DNA of 64,000 bases from Candidatus Lustribacter telmatis (GCA_003164045.1 PLRU01000090.1:49532-113531); one strand, 5' to 3'. Counted from the first letter of the stretch, positions 21,103 to 29,996 are shown. A program made the numbers and translations. The notes: generated from the letters alone by a model not told the origin.

Positions 21103-21258
21103 GTGTAGGCGCTCGGAACGGCTGAGATCGCGCGAAATCGTCTGACAATCGGCGCATTGCGGGAGCATCGTGCTGCGGTATGCGGTCGTGGCGAGTTGCG
21201 TTCCGAGTGCGGCCACGATGGCGAGTGCTAAGATCATCGATGCAAAGAAGTTGAACAT
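21034..21258 (-). CDS. Small membrane-anchored/secreted peptide with CxxC motif (74 aa)
   Basis: MFNFFASMILALAIVAALGTQLATTAYRSTMLPQCADCQTISRD...; RBS-like AGGGAGA upstream; CTACTAGAGAATTA motif (21276-21289) upstream; overlaps the Rieske gene 3' end by 69 bp. Confidence 0.55.
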   Translation of the reverse strand: MFNFFASMILALAIVAALGTQLATTAYRSTMLPQCADCQTISRDLSRSERLHSVGVGRQERVQDSPLPGGSGVG

Positions 21259-21275
21259 GTCAGTCTCCCTATGAG

Positions 21276-21289
21276 CTACTAGAGAATTA
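21276..21289. promoter_or_regulatory. Candidate BlaI-type operator/promoter motif, site 3
   Basis: CTACTAGAGAATTA on + strand; 13/14 match to site 2. Confidence 0.5.
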
Positions 21290-21310
21290 ATATCTAGCGG
21301 TGCGAAAAAG

Positions 21311-22006
21311 TTACGGGAGCAGCGCGCCGTCGAATGCGTTGCGGCCGTAGCGGCGGAGTTCGTCTGCCGTTACCGGACGGCAGCTGCGGTCGATGTGTTC
21401 GCACCAGCGCACGTTGCGGAAGTCGGCCCCGTTTACGCGTGCGCCGGAGAAGTTTGCACAGCGTTTGTCGTCGTTGTCGCCGCACAGTGCCGCGCCGTTG
21501 AGGTTGGCGTTTTCCAGATTCGCATCGCGGAAATCGGCTCCGGGCAATGAAGCACCGTGCATATCGACGCCGTGCATATCCGCATGCTTGAAATCGCAGC
21601 CGATACATTGGGCCAGAAGCGCGTGGGTATCGACTTTGGCAAACGACATGCGGCCGAGCTCGGCTCCGGTAAGGTGGACGCCGCTTACTCGCGCGGTGCT
21701 GAGCGTTGCGTCGCCGAAATCGGCGCCGGTGAAGTTCGCACCGCGCAGGTCGGCGCCGTCGAGGTGCGCGCCGCTCAGGTCGACGCCGATGAACTTGGCA
21801 TCGCGCAGATCGGCGTCGCGCAAGTTTGCGTTTTGCATATCGGCGCCGATGTAGGTAACCCCGTGCAAATCACGGCCGTGCAGATCCACGCCGCGCATGC
21901 TGCAGCCGATACATTGTGCGCCGAGAGTAACGTTGTCGGCTCCCGCGGGCGTTGCGGTGAAGAGGAGCGCCAGCGCGGCGTACGCGGAGATCGATCGTAA
22001 GAGCAT
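21311..22006 (-). CDS. Secreted pentapeptide-repeat protein with two CIGC motifs
   Basis: MLLRSISAYAALALLFTATPAGADNVTLGAQCIGCSMRGVDLHG... ANLRDADLRDAKFIGVDLSGAHLDGADLRGANFTGADF...LLAQCIGCDFKHADMHGVDMHGASLPGADFRDANLENANL; ORF track start 22063 is an ATGA-coupled alternative. Confidence 0.85.
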   Translation of the reverse strand: MLLRSISAYAALALLFTATPAGADNVTLGAQCIGCSMRGVDLHGRDLHGVTYIGADMQNANLRDADLRDAKFIGVDLSGAHLDGADLRGANFTGADFGDATLSTARVSGVHLTGAELGRMSFAKVDTHALLAQCIGCDFKHADMHGVDMHGASLPGADFRDANLENANLNGAALCGDNDDKRCANFSGARVNGADFRNVRWCEHIDRSCRPVTADELRRYGRNAFDGALLP

Positions 22007-22017
22007 GGTGCATTTAC

Positions 22018-22031
22018 CTACTATAGAATTA
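22018..22031. promoter_or_regulatory. Candidate BlaI-type operator/promoter motif, site 2
   Basis: CTACTATAGAATTA on + strand (minus strand: TAATTCTATAGTAG), 12 bp from ATG 22006; ACTA-N6-TAGT partial dyad when extended. Confidence 0.5.
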
Positions 22032-22059
22032 GTTGCAAGGGGCAAAGAAACGGAAGCGC

Positions 22060-23775
22060 TCATGGGAGCGAGCTTCCGATAAGCTGGATGCCGGATTCGT
22101 TCGCGCCGGTGAGCGAGGCGTGACCGAGATCGACACCCGTTAGCGTGGCGTTGCTTAAGTTTGCGCCGTCGAGGATGGCGTGGCTGAAATCGACGCCGGT
22201 GAGCTTCGCTAGGCGGAAGTTCGCATTCCTGAGAATCGCGTGACTGAAATCCACCCCTTGAATCGTCGAGTGCGCAAAGTTCGCGCCGGCGAGGTTCGCC
22301 CCGGTGAAGTCATCGCCAACCATCGAGAGGTTGCTCAGGTTGATGCCGCTCAAGTTGCGGCCGGAAAAATCGCAGCCGATGCAGTGCCGCACGAGATCGC
22401 GCGTCACCGGGCCGCTCGTGTCGGCCGCAATGACGACGCCGCGCCGGTTCAGCGCGTCGCCGAGTTTTTTCTGAACGTCAGCGGCGATTTTCTGCCCCAT
22501 GTTTTCCGCGTCGTTCGTGTCGACATTCGGATCCACGTCGGCGACGCGCACCGGCGCCGGCGGCGGGACGGGCTTCGCCGCAACCGAGGGCACGGGCGCC
22601 GGCGCCGGCTTCACGACCACATGTGGCGCGGCACTCGGGGCCGGCGCGGACGTCGCGACCTCGTCGATGGATTCCATGGGTTCTACCGCAGGTTGTGCCG
22701 TGTTGCTTTGTGCGAGCAAGATCGGCGGCGCGCTTGCAGCGAGCCCGGCAACGCCGGTGGCCGCAAGAATCGCAATGGTGAACGCCGCCGCGCCGACGTG
22801 ACGCCGGCCGACCGGGCTCTCGTCGAGCAGGCGCTCGATGCGCACGGAAATCTGTTTGCGCGTCAACATCGCGCCGGGCGCAACGACGACGTGTTCGGGC
22901 ATGCGCATCTCTTGCGCCATCCGCCACAGCGTCGATGCGTACCGCTTGGCATCATGCGTGCGCGCAACGACGGCTTCGTCGGCAGCGACTTCGCGTTCGA
23001 GCGCGATGCGCCGGCCGAGAATCCACACCAGCGGGTTGAACCAGAAGAGGCGTTCGGTCGCGCGTTGCGCGAGGTTCGACCAATCGTCGTAGCGCGCAAG
23101 GTGTGCGTACTCGTGCATGATCAGCGGCTCGATGGACGTGAGCCCGTCGGCGGTCGCCATGTCGGTCGGCAAAAGAATGACGGGGCGCCGGAAGCCGACG
23201 GCGATCGGCGTTTCCGTTTCGTACGAGAGGCGCAAGTAGATCTCGCGCCCGGCGGTTGTGGTGAGCCACGGCAGCTCGGTCGCGAGCGTGCCGTCGAGCG
23301 GGCTCGAGCGCGCTTTGAGGCCGCGCACGCGGACGAGGCTGCGGCCGAGGCCGATGAGGCCGATCAGCGCGCCGAGCACCCAGACGCCGACGATGGAGCG
23401 CGCGACAATGGGTGCGAGATCGGGCGGTCCAGGAACGTGCAGAAGGGCCGTGCGCGCCGGTGCCGGACCGGCATCCTCAGATGCGCCGCCGGCGGGAGAG
23501 CCGCCGGCGGCCGTCACGTGCGCCGCAGGTCCGTTCGGCATCGGCTGCATGTCTTCGGCCGCGCCGGCTAAGGTGCCGCGCACGAGCATCACGGCCAGGA
23601 TCGCCACCGGCGCGAAGCCGGCGGCAACGAGGGCGATCGACCACAGCGCCTGCCGCGTCGCGCCGGCCGGCCGGGCGAAGGCGATCAAGCCGGCGACCAG
23701 AGCGCCCAGCACGACGGAGAGCAGCAAGCTGGCAACGAGCGCCCATATCGCCGCGGAGACGATCGTGCCGATCAT
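22060..23775 (-). CDS. M56-family (BlaR1/MecR1-like) membrane metalloprotease with C-terminal pentapeptide-repeat domain
   Basis: N-terminal TM helices, zinc motif LIMHEYAHLARYDDW, third TM, Pro/Ala-rich linker, then HCIGCDFSGRNLSGINLSNLSMVGDDFTGANLAGANF...ANLSNATLTGVDLGHASLTGAN; ATGA overlap with blaI-like stop. Confidence 0.9.
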   Translation of the reverse strand: MIGTIVSAAIWALVASLLLSVVLGALVAGLIAFARPAGATRQALWSIALVAAGFAPVAILAVMLVRGTLAGAAEDMQPMPNGPAAHVTAAGGSPAGGASEDAGPAPARTALLHVPGPPDLAPIVARSIVGVWVLGALIGLIGLGRSLVRVRGLKARSSPLDGTLATELPWLTTTAGREIYLRLSYETETPIAVGFRRPVILLPTDMATADGLTSIEPLIMHEYAHLARYDDWSNLAQRATERLFWFNPLVWILGRRIALEREVAADEAVVARTHDAKRYASTLWRMAQEMRMPEHVVVAPGAMLTRKQISVRIERLLDESPVGRRHVGAAAFTIAILAATGVAGLAASAPPILLAQSNTAQPAVEPMESIDEVATSAPAPSAAPHVVVKPAPAPVPSVAAKPVPPPAPVRVADVDPNVDTNDAENMGQKIAADVQKKLGDALNRRGVVIAADTSGPVTRDLVRHCIGCDFSGRNLSGINLSNLSMVGDDFTGANLAGANFAHSTIQGVDFSHAILRNANFRLAKLTGVDFSHAILDGANLSNATLTGVDLGHASLTGANESGIQLIGSSLP

Positions 23776-24158
23776 GCCGGACCCGCCTTCCGATCGATCA
23801 GCTCGCGCAGGCGAGCCAATTCGGCATCGTCGACCGATTCGGATTCGAGCAGGTTGAGCACGAGCTCGCGGGGCGAGCCGCCGAAGAACCGGGCCACGAC
23901 GTGGTTGACCACGTCGCGCTGGGCCTCGTCACGCCCGACGTTTGCGCGGTAAATGAACGCCCGTCCGGATGCTTTATGGGCCAGGTACCCCTTCTGTTCG
24001 AGGATGCGTAACGTAGTCAGGACGGTGTTGTAGGCAAGTGGCGGATCACCGACCCGCTCCAGCACTTCGGCAACGGAGAGCGGCCCGTTGGTCCACACGA
24101 TGTCCATCAGGCGGTACTCGGCTTCGGTCAGCGTGGGCGTCTTTTTGCGGGCCATGCG
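23772..24158 (-). CDS. BlaI/MecI/CopY family transcriptional repressor
   Basis: MARKKTPTLTEAEYRLMDIVWTNGPLSVAEVLERVGDPPLAYNTVLTTLRILEQKGYLAHKASGRAFIYRANV; start taken at MARKK (approximately 24154-24158; track start is 24191). Confidence 0.92.
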   Translation of the reverse strand, partial: RMARKKTPTLTEAEYRLMDIVWTNGPLSVAEVLERVGDPPLAYNTVLTTLRILEQKGYLAHKASGRAFIYRANVGRDEAQRDVVNHVVARFFGGSPRELVLNLLESESVDDAELARLRELIDRKAGPA

Positions 24159-24188
24159 GCGACGATACATCAGCTCGGGCAGGGCTGT

Positions 24189-24202
24189 CAACTAAAGAAT
24201 AC
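24189..24202. promoter_or_regulatory. Candidate BlaI-type operator/promoter motif, site 1
   Basis: CAACTAAAGAATAC on + strand, in blaI-like/gentisate-dioxygenase divergent region; matches 10/14 of site 2. Confidence 0.4.
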
Positions 24203-24289
24203 GTTTTAATCCCAAAAGCCCCGGAAACCCAGGGCGCTGTGGGGAAGGTCCTGGTTACCGACACCGCCCGCAAGCACCGGAGATCGCCC

Positions 24290-25243
24290 ATGACCGTCGC
24301 CCCGCAAAAGGACAGCCTCGACCAACTCTTCGAGGAGGCCGTGGTCGAGCACGCCGAGCCCCTATGGCCGTTGCTGAGCGCGGTGTCGCCGCCGTTTCCG
24401 GTGGCTAAAGCTGCGCCGTACGTGTGGGACTACGAAAAGCTGCGTCCGTTCTGCGAGCGCGCCGCGCGTCTGGTCGGCACCGACCTCGCCGAACGCCGCG
24501 TGTTCATGCTCATCAATCCGAAGCTCAAAGCGCCCTACACGACGGATACGCTCTATGCCGGACTGCAGACGATTCTGCCCGGTGAGACGGCGCGCGCGCA
24601 CCGGCATTCGCCGTTTGCGCTGCGCTTCATCATCGAGGGCGAGCGCGGATTTACCGCGGTCGAAGGCGAGAAGGTGATGATGCAACGCGGCGACATGGTG
24701 CTTACGCCGTCATGGGAATGGCACGATCACGGCAACGAGGGCGACCGTCCGATGATCTGGCTCGACGGTCTCGATCTGCCGCTATGGCAAGTGCTGCCGA
24801 GTAATTTCACGGAGCACTACGCCAACGCGCGCTATCCCTCGGAGTTGCTCAACACCGCATCAAATCGCCGTTACCCGTGGGCCGAGATGCAAGCGAAACT
24901 CGATGCCGCGCCGGGTGCGGTCGCCGAAGAGCGCTATCGCATGCGCGCGAACGGCGGCGAGATCAGCGCGACGATCGGCGCGTCGGCGTTCCGCTTCGAT
25001 AAAGGCGCGAAGTCCGCACCGCTGCGCGAAACGGCGAGCGCCGTGATGCACGTGTATGAAGGCAGCGGTCAAACGCGCGTCGGCGACACCGTGCTGACGT
25101 GGAAACAAGGCGACACGTTTGCGCTGCCGGCGTGGCAGAAGATCGTCCACGAAAACACCGGCGCCGGACGCGCCTATTTGTTCCGCTTCGACGATCGGCC
25201 CTTGATGTCGGCGCTGGCGGCGCTGCGGACGGACGCGGGCTAG
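24290..25243 (+). CDS. Gentisate 1,2-dioxygenase-like bicupin
   Basis: PGETARAHRHSPFALRFIIEGERGFTAVEGEKVMMQRGDMVLTPSWEWHDHGNEGDRPMIWLDGLDLPLWQ. Confidence 0.85.
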   Translation: MTVAPQKDSLDQLFEEAVVEHAEPLWPLLSAVSPPFPVAKAAPYVWDYEKLRPFCERAARLVGTDLAERRVFMLINPKLKAPYTTDTLYAGLQTILPGETARAHRHSPFALRFIIEGERGFTAVEGEKVMMQRGDMVLTPSWEWHDHGNEGDRPMIWLDGLDLPLWQVLPSNFTEHYANARYPSELLNTASNRRYPWAEMQAKLDAAPGAVAEERYRMRANGGEISATIGASAFRFDKGAKSAPLRETASAVMHVYEGSGQTRVGDTVLTWKQGDTFALPAWQKIVHENTGAGRAYLFRFDDRPLMSALAALRTDAG

Positions 25244-25956
25244 GCCGGAACGTCAGTCAGACCCATGAGCGTGCGGATGCGGTCGGTGTCCTCACGCAGG
25301 CTATGGGCATCGCCTGCGTACACGATACGGCCGCCATCCATCACGTAGGCACGATCGGCGAATTTGAGTGCGAGCAGCGCGTTCTGTTCGACCAGCAGAA
25401 TCGAAACGCCGCGCGCCTTCATCTCGGCGAGAATCCGATACACGTCCTCGACGATCATCGGGGCCAAGCCCTGCGACGGCTCATCGACGAGCAATAAGGT
25501 TGGATTGGTCGCGAGTGCGCGGCCGATCGAGAGCATCTCTTGCTCGCCGCCGGACAAGCGGCCGGCCTTGCGCGAACGTAATTCACCGAGTTTGGGAAGC
25601 TGCTCGATGACCCGTGCGATCGACCATTCACCCGGACGGCCGTTTTCCGCCAACTGCAGGTTTTCGAGCGTCGTTAGATCCCGGAACATGCGGCGGCCCT
25701 CTGGGACGTAGCCGATGCCGAGGCGCGCAACCCGGTAGGCCGGCCAGCCCGTAATGTCTTTGCCTTCGTAGGCAACAGCGCCCGACCGCAGACGCATCAG
25801 GCCGAGGATGCAACGCATGGTCGTCGTTTTTCCGGCACCGTTGAGGCCGAGCAGCGCAACGATCTCGCCCTTGCCGACCGTCAGTGACACGTCGTGCAAG
25901 ATGTGGCTCTTGCCGTAGTAGGCGTTGAGTGCTTCGAGCCGCAGAAGCTCAGACAT
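25240..25956 (-). CDS. livF: Branched-chain amino acid-type ABC transporter ATP-binding protein (LivF)
   Basis: MSELLRLEALNAYYGKSHILHDVSLTVGKGEIVALLGLNGAGKTTTMRCI; LSGGEQEMLSIGRAL. Confidence 0.9.
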   Translation of the reverse strand: MSELLRLEALNAYYGKSHILHDVSLTVGKGEIVALLGLNGAGKTTTMRCILGLMRLRSGAVAYEGKDITGWPAYRVARLGIGYVPEGRRMFRDLTTLENLQLAENGRPGEWSIARVIEQLPKLGELRSRKAGRLSGGEQEMLSIGRALATNPTLLLVDEPSQGLAPMIVEDVYRILAEMKARGVSILLVEQNALLALKFADRAYVMDGGRIVYAGDAHSLREDTDRIRTLMGLTDVPA

Positions 25957-26719
25957 GGTCGATGACCTCTTTGCCGAGATATGCGTCGCGAACCGCCTCA
26001 TCGGCAGCGATTTCGGCCGGCGTGCCCTCCGCGAGCAGCCGGCCGCGGTCGAGGACGGTGATGCGATGTGCCAGCGACAGCACGACGCGCATGTTGTGTT
26101 CGACGAACACGACGGTGAGCCCGAGCCGCTCGTGCAGGTCGCGGATGACGGCGATGACGCGATCGGTCTCGGCTTCGGCTAAGCCCGCCATCGGCTCATC
26201 GAGGAGGACGAGCTTCGGTTCGGTCGACAGACTCATCGCGATTTCGACCAGCCGTTGGCTACCGTGTGAGAGTTCGCTCACCGTGCGCGACTTCGCCGCC
26301 GCGAGGCCCACGAATCCGAGCAATTCGTCGACCCGGGCGTCGATTTCGCCGCGCGCTTTCGCGCTGGGCGAATTTAGGCGAAATGCAACGCCGCGTTTCG
26401 CTTGCGTGCCGATCAGCAGATTTTCATAAACGCTCAGCTCGGGGAAGATGCTGGGCGTTTGAAACGTGCGGCTCATGCCGCGCTTGATGCGGCGCCAATT
26501 TGTCTCGTTCGTGATATCGACGCCGTCGAACCAAACCGTCCCGGAGTCGGGAAAGAAAAACCCGGAAAGCGTATTGAAGAAGGTCGTCTTGCCGGCCCCG
26601 TTCGGGCCGATAACGGCGTGGATCGAGCCGCTCGCGACCTCGATCGATACGCGGTCGACGGCTTGAACGCCGCCGAATTTCTTCGACACGGCGTCGGCGA
26701 TGAGGAGCGCGTCGCTCAT
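25949..26719 (-). CDS. livG: Branched-chain amino acid-type ABC transporter ATP-binding protein (LivG)
   Basis: VIGPNGAGKTTFFNTLSGF; SHGSQRLVEIAMSL. Confidence 0.9.
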   Translation of the reverse strand: MSDALLIADAVSKKFGGVQAVDRVSIEVASGSIHAVIGPNGAGKTTFFNTLSGFFFPDSGTVWFDGVDITNETNWRRIKRGMSRTFQTPSIFPELSVYENLLIGTQAKRGVAFRLNSPSAKARGEIDARVDELLGFVGLAAAKSRTVSELSHGSQRLVEIAMSLSTEPKLVLLDEPMAGLAEAETDRVIAVIRDLHERLGLTVVFVEHNMRVVLSLAHRITVLDRGRLLAEGTPAEIAADEAVRDAYLGKEVIDHV

Positions 26720-27741
26720 TGAACGGAATCCGACTGGATCTTCGCGCGGGCTTGGTCGATGGCCACTGCGGGGACAAGCTCTTCCTCAGGCTCCGCCCGG
26801 CCGCGATTGAGTGCGGCGCCGATTGATCCCAGAATGCCCTTGGGAAAGCCGAGGACGCATGCGATGAAGAACGCGCCGAGCACGATCTCCCAGGCGGGCG
26901 TGATCGTCGAGATAACGTCTTTGCCGATGACGAAAATGATTGCGCCGACGAGCGGTCCGAAAATCGTTCCCGCGCCGCCCAGCATCGTCATCAAGATAAA
27001 GTTGCCCGACTGGTGCCAATCGAGCAGCAACGGGAAAGCAAACCGTAACAGCAGTCCGTATAGCGCGCCGGCGAGCCCCGCGTATACCGCGGCGATGAGG
27101 ATGCCGACGAGGATGAAGCGGTCTGCGTTCAGACCCAGATAGCGCACGCGTAATTCATTTTGCTTGATCGCGACCAAGGTTCTCCCGAACGGTGACCGGA
27201 CGATGAGCCAAAATGCGACCGTCGCAACCACGAACAATGCATACGTGACGTAGTACATCAGCGTATCGCTGACGGTGCCATGAATCGGCCCCAGATTGAG
27301 CGGCGGGCGAGCGAACGACATGCCGTCTTCGCCGCCCGTCAAGTCGGAATAGCGATACGCAATGAAATAGAAGACCTGACCGAATGCAAGCGACAACAAT
27401 CCGAAGTAGATATTTCGCCGGCGCAGCAAGAACGGTGCGATGATCAACGCGCCGACGAGAGCGGCGGCTATGCCCAGCAAGATCGAGACCAAGAATCCGA
27501 CGTGCCAGTTCTTGATCGAGAGTCCGGCGCCGTACGCGCCAAGACCGAACAGCGCCGCATTGCCGAAGATCGGCAAGCCCGTGTAGCCGAGCAGCAAATT
27601 GACGCCCATCGCCGCGATCGCCGTGAGCAAGACTTCGGCCAAGAACGACGTGTCGATGTTCATGCGCCCGCCGATCGCGGGTCCAAAGGCCAGTACGACC
27701 AGGACGGCGAGCCCGGCAAAGATGCCGCGATTTTGGTTCAT
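26716..27741 (-). CDS. livM: Branched-chain amino acid-type ABC transporter permease (LivM)
   Basis: Polytopic, LLLGYTGLPIFGNAALFGLGAYGAGL, GLNADRFILVGILIAAVYAGLAGALYG. Confidence 0.9.
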   Translation of the reverse strand: MNQNRGIFAGLAVLVVLAFGPAIGGRMNIDTSFLAEVLLTAIAAMGVNLLLGYTGLPIFGNAALFGLGAYGAGLSIKNWHVGFLVSILLGIAAALVGALIIAPFLLRRRNIYFGLLSLAFGQVFYFIAYRYSDLTGGEDGMSFARPPLNLGPIHGTVSDTLMYYVTYALFVVATVAFWLIVRSPFGRTLVAIKQNELRVRYLGLNADRFILVGILIAAVYAGLAGALYGLLLRFAFPLLLDWHQSGNFILMTMLGGAGTIFGPLVGAIIFVIGKDVISTITPAWEIVLGAFFIACVLGFPKGILGSIGAALNRGRAEPEEELVPAVAIDQARAKIQSDSVQ

Positions 27742-28610
27742 CCGAAGAGGCCTTCCTCACCAAACAAACCGCGCGGTCGGATCAAGAGGATGACCGCCAT
27801 GATGACGTACATCGAAACATCGCTCGCCGCCGGGAAGAAGAGCGTCATCAAGCTGATCGTCATGCCGATGAGCAGACCACCGGCGAGCGCTCCGAGCAGA
27901 CTGCCCATCCCGCCTACGATGACCGTTACGAACGCCGGCATCAGCAGCGCGTTGCCGGAGGTCGGGTTCAAGCCGAGCTGCGTAGCTGCGAGGACGCCGG
28001 CCAAACCCGCCAGGAGCACCCCCAGGCAGAAATTCACCATGTAGAGGACTTGCGTGTTCGTTCCAAGCGCGGCGATCATCTCCGTGTCTTGCACGGCGGC
28101 CCGCAGCCGCAGACCGAAGCGCGTTCGATTGAGGAACAGCCACAATGCCGACATCGCGATCACCAAAACCGCTGCCGTAAAGAGTTGAATCGTCGGCACT
28201 TGGAACGAGCCGAACGAAACGCCCCCTTGCAGCGCAGCCGGCGCGCTTACCGGAACGCCGTTGGACCCCCAGATGAGCCGATAGACCTCTTCGGCGATCA
28301 GCGATAAGCCGAAGGTGAGCAGTAGGCTATAGAGCGGGTCCCGCCCGTAGAGGGGTCGCATGAGGCCGCGCTCGATCGCAAGACCGACGAGGGCGGTCAG
28401 AATCGGCGCTGCGATCAGCACGATCGCGAACGGCGTGCCGATCGCAGCGAGCATGAAGGCGAAGTACCCGCCTAGAGTCAGGAGGCTCCCGTGCGCCATG
28501 TTGATCACGCCCGTGAGGTTCATGATCAACGAGAGCCCGATGGCGACGGACGCGTAGAACGCGCCGAGCATCAGGCCGTTGACGATTTGTGGCGCAAGGT
28601 GCTCGAGCAT
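27738..28610 (-). CDS. livH: Branched-chain amino acid-type ABC transporter permease (LivH)
   Basis: QIVNGLMLGAFYASVAIGLSLIMNLTGVINMAHGSLLTLGGY. Confidence 0.9.
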   Translation of the reverse strand: MLEHLAPQIVNGLMLGAFYASVAIGLSLIMNLTGVINMAHGSLLTLGGYFAFMLAAIGTPFAIVLIAAPILTALVGLAIERGLMRPLYGRDPLYSLLLTFGLSLIAEEVYRLIWGSNGVPVSAPAALQGGVSFGSFQVPTIQLFTAAVLVIAMSALWLFLNRTRFGLRLRAAVQDTEMIAALGTNTQVLYMVNFCLGVLLAGLAGVLAATQLGLNPTSGNALLMPAFVTVIVGGMGSLLGALAGGLLIGMTISLMTLFFPAASDVSMYVIMAVILLIRPRGLFGEEGLFG

Positions 28611-28643
28611 CCCGACTCCTAGGTCACGACTCCGTCCCGCAGT

Positions 28644-29930
28644 TTACGACGGGTAGGTGATCGTGCAAACTTTGGCCTTTTCGGCGACCGTTTGCTCGAC
28701 CTTATCCGCGGGCTGCGAACCGATGATTTTGAAGAGGTTGTCCTTGTCGCCGGGTGTTCCGTTGGGCTGAATCTCACCGATCAGCATCGGCCACATCAAC
28801 TGATGGTCTTCCTTACGGAAGTATGCCGAGCCCTGAAAGATCGAATTGAACTTGGAGTTCTCCAGCGCCCGGCAGGTTTTGAGGGCATCGGTCGACTTCG
28901 CTTCGGCCATCGACCACAGCACCCGGTCCATCGAGATGTAACCGAACGCGCTGCGTGCCGACGCCGTTTTGCCGTACCGCTTCTTATAGTCGGCGGCAAA
29001 TTTGCGTCCGGGCGTGCCGGCCGGCCCGACGGAAAGCGGCGAGTCGTAATACCACTCGACGCCCCAGAACCCGACGCGGGCTTCGACCGGAAGCGCCTCG
29101 ACGGCCTCGAGTTCGCATTGCGGACCGCCGATCGGCGTCGATTTCGCAATCCCGAAGGCCGAGGCTTGCTTGAGGGCGTTGACAAACTGATCGCCCTGGT
29201 TGAGTACGATCAGCAGGCTCGGCTTCGCGGCTTGTACCTTGGTCAGCACCGGGCTGAAGTCGGTCAACGTGAGCGGCACGAGGTCGTTCGCGATAATCTC
29301 GACGCCGAGTTTTTTCGCCACGTCGACGTATCCGTCATAGAGCGAGTGGCCGAACGCGTAGTCGGGCGTAATGAGATACCACTTCTTGCCGAAGCGTTGC
29401 GCGAGATCGACGCCGGTAGCGTGCGTTTCCATCCAGGTCGAATGACAAACGCGGAACGTGTTCCAATTGCAATTTTTGCCGGTGACGTCGTCTGTGTGAC
29501 CGCCGGAGTCCATGAACATCACGCCCAGGGAATTGGCCGCGCCGGATACCGAGAGGCTGATTCCGCTGTTGATCGTCCCGATCAGCGCGACGCAGTGGTC
29601 CTGCTGCACCAGCTTGCGCGCTTTCTGCACGCCGACGCCGGGATCGTTCGCATCGTCTTCGGCTACGGTCACGACCTTACGGCCCATCACGCCGCCCCGC
29701 GCGTTCCATTCATCGACGGCCATTGCTATGCCGGCGCGTTCGTACTCGCCATAGGTTGCATAGATACCGGTTGTCGGTTCGACCAGGCCAATCGCCAATT
29801 CCGCGGCGGCGTCACCGATGCGCGGGAGGAATGCCGGTATACCGAAAGCTGTTGTGGCTGCAACGGCGCTCTTGAGCACCGTCTTACGTGAAATAGTGCG
29901 ATGTAGCATAAGGTCAACTCCTAAAAGCAA
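28644..29930 (-). CDS. ABC transporter substrate-binding protein (urea/amide/branched-chain amino acid type)
   Basis: AIGLVEPTTGIYATYGEYERAGIAMAVDEWNARGGVMGRKVVTVAEDDANDPGVGVQKARKLVQQD. Confidence 0.88.
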   Translation of the reverse strand: MLLGVDLMLHRTISRKTVLKSAVAATTAFGIPAFLPRIGDAAAELAIGLVEPTTGIYATYGEYERAGIAMAVDEWNARGGVMGRKVVTVAEDDANDPGVGVQKARKLVQQDHCVALIGTINSGISLSVSGAANSLGVMFMDSGGHTDDVTGKNCNWNTFRVCHSTWMETHATGVDLAQRFGKKWYLITPDYAFGHSLYDGYVDVAKKLGVEIIANDLVPLTLTDFSPVLTKVQAAKPSLLIVLNQGDQFVNALKQASAFGIAKSTPIGGPQCELEAVEALPVEARVGFWGVEWYYDSPLSVGPAGTPGRKFAADYKKRYGKTASARSAFGYISMDRVLWSMAEAKSTDALKTCRALENSKFNSIFQGSAYFRKEDHQLMWPMLIGEIQPNGTPGDKDNLFKIIGSQPADKVEQTVAEKAKVCTITYPS

Positions 29931-29996
29931 ACGTGGGTCGCGAAAAAAAAGGAACCCATAGTCCTTGGAGCCTGCCGTAATCGGATTGACCGCTAT

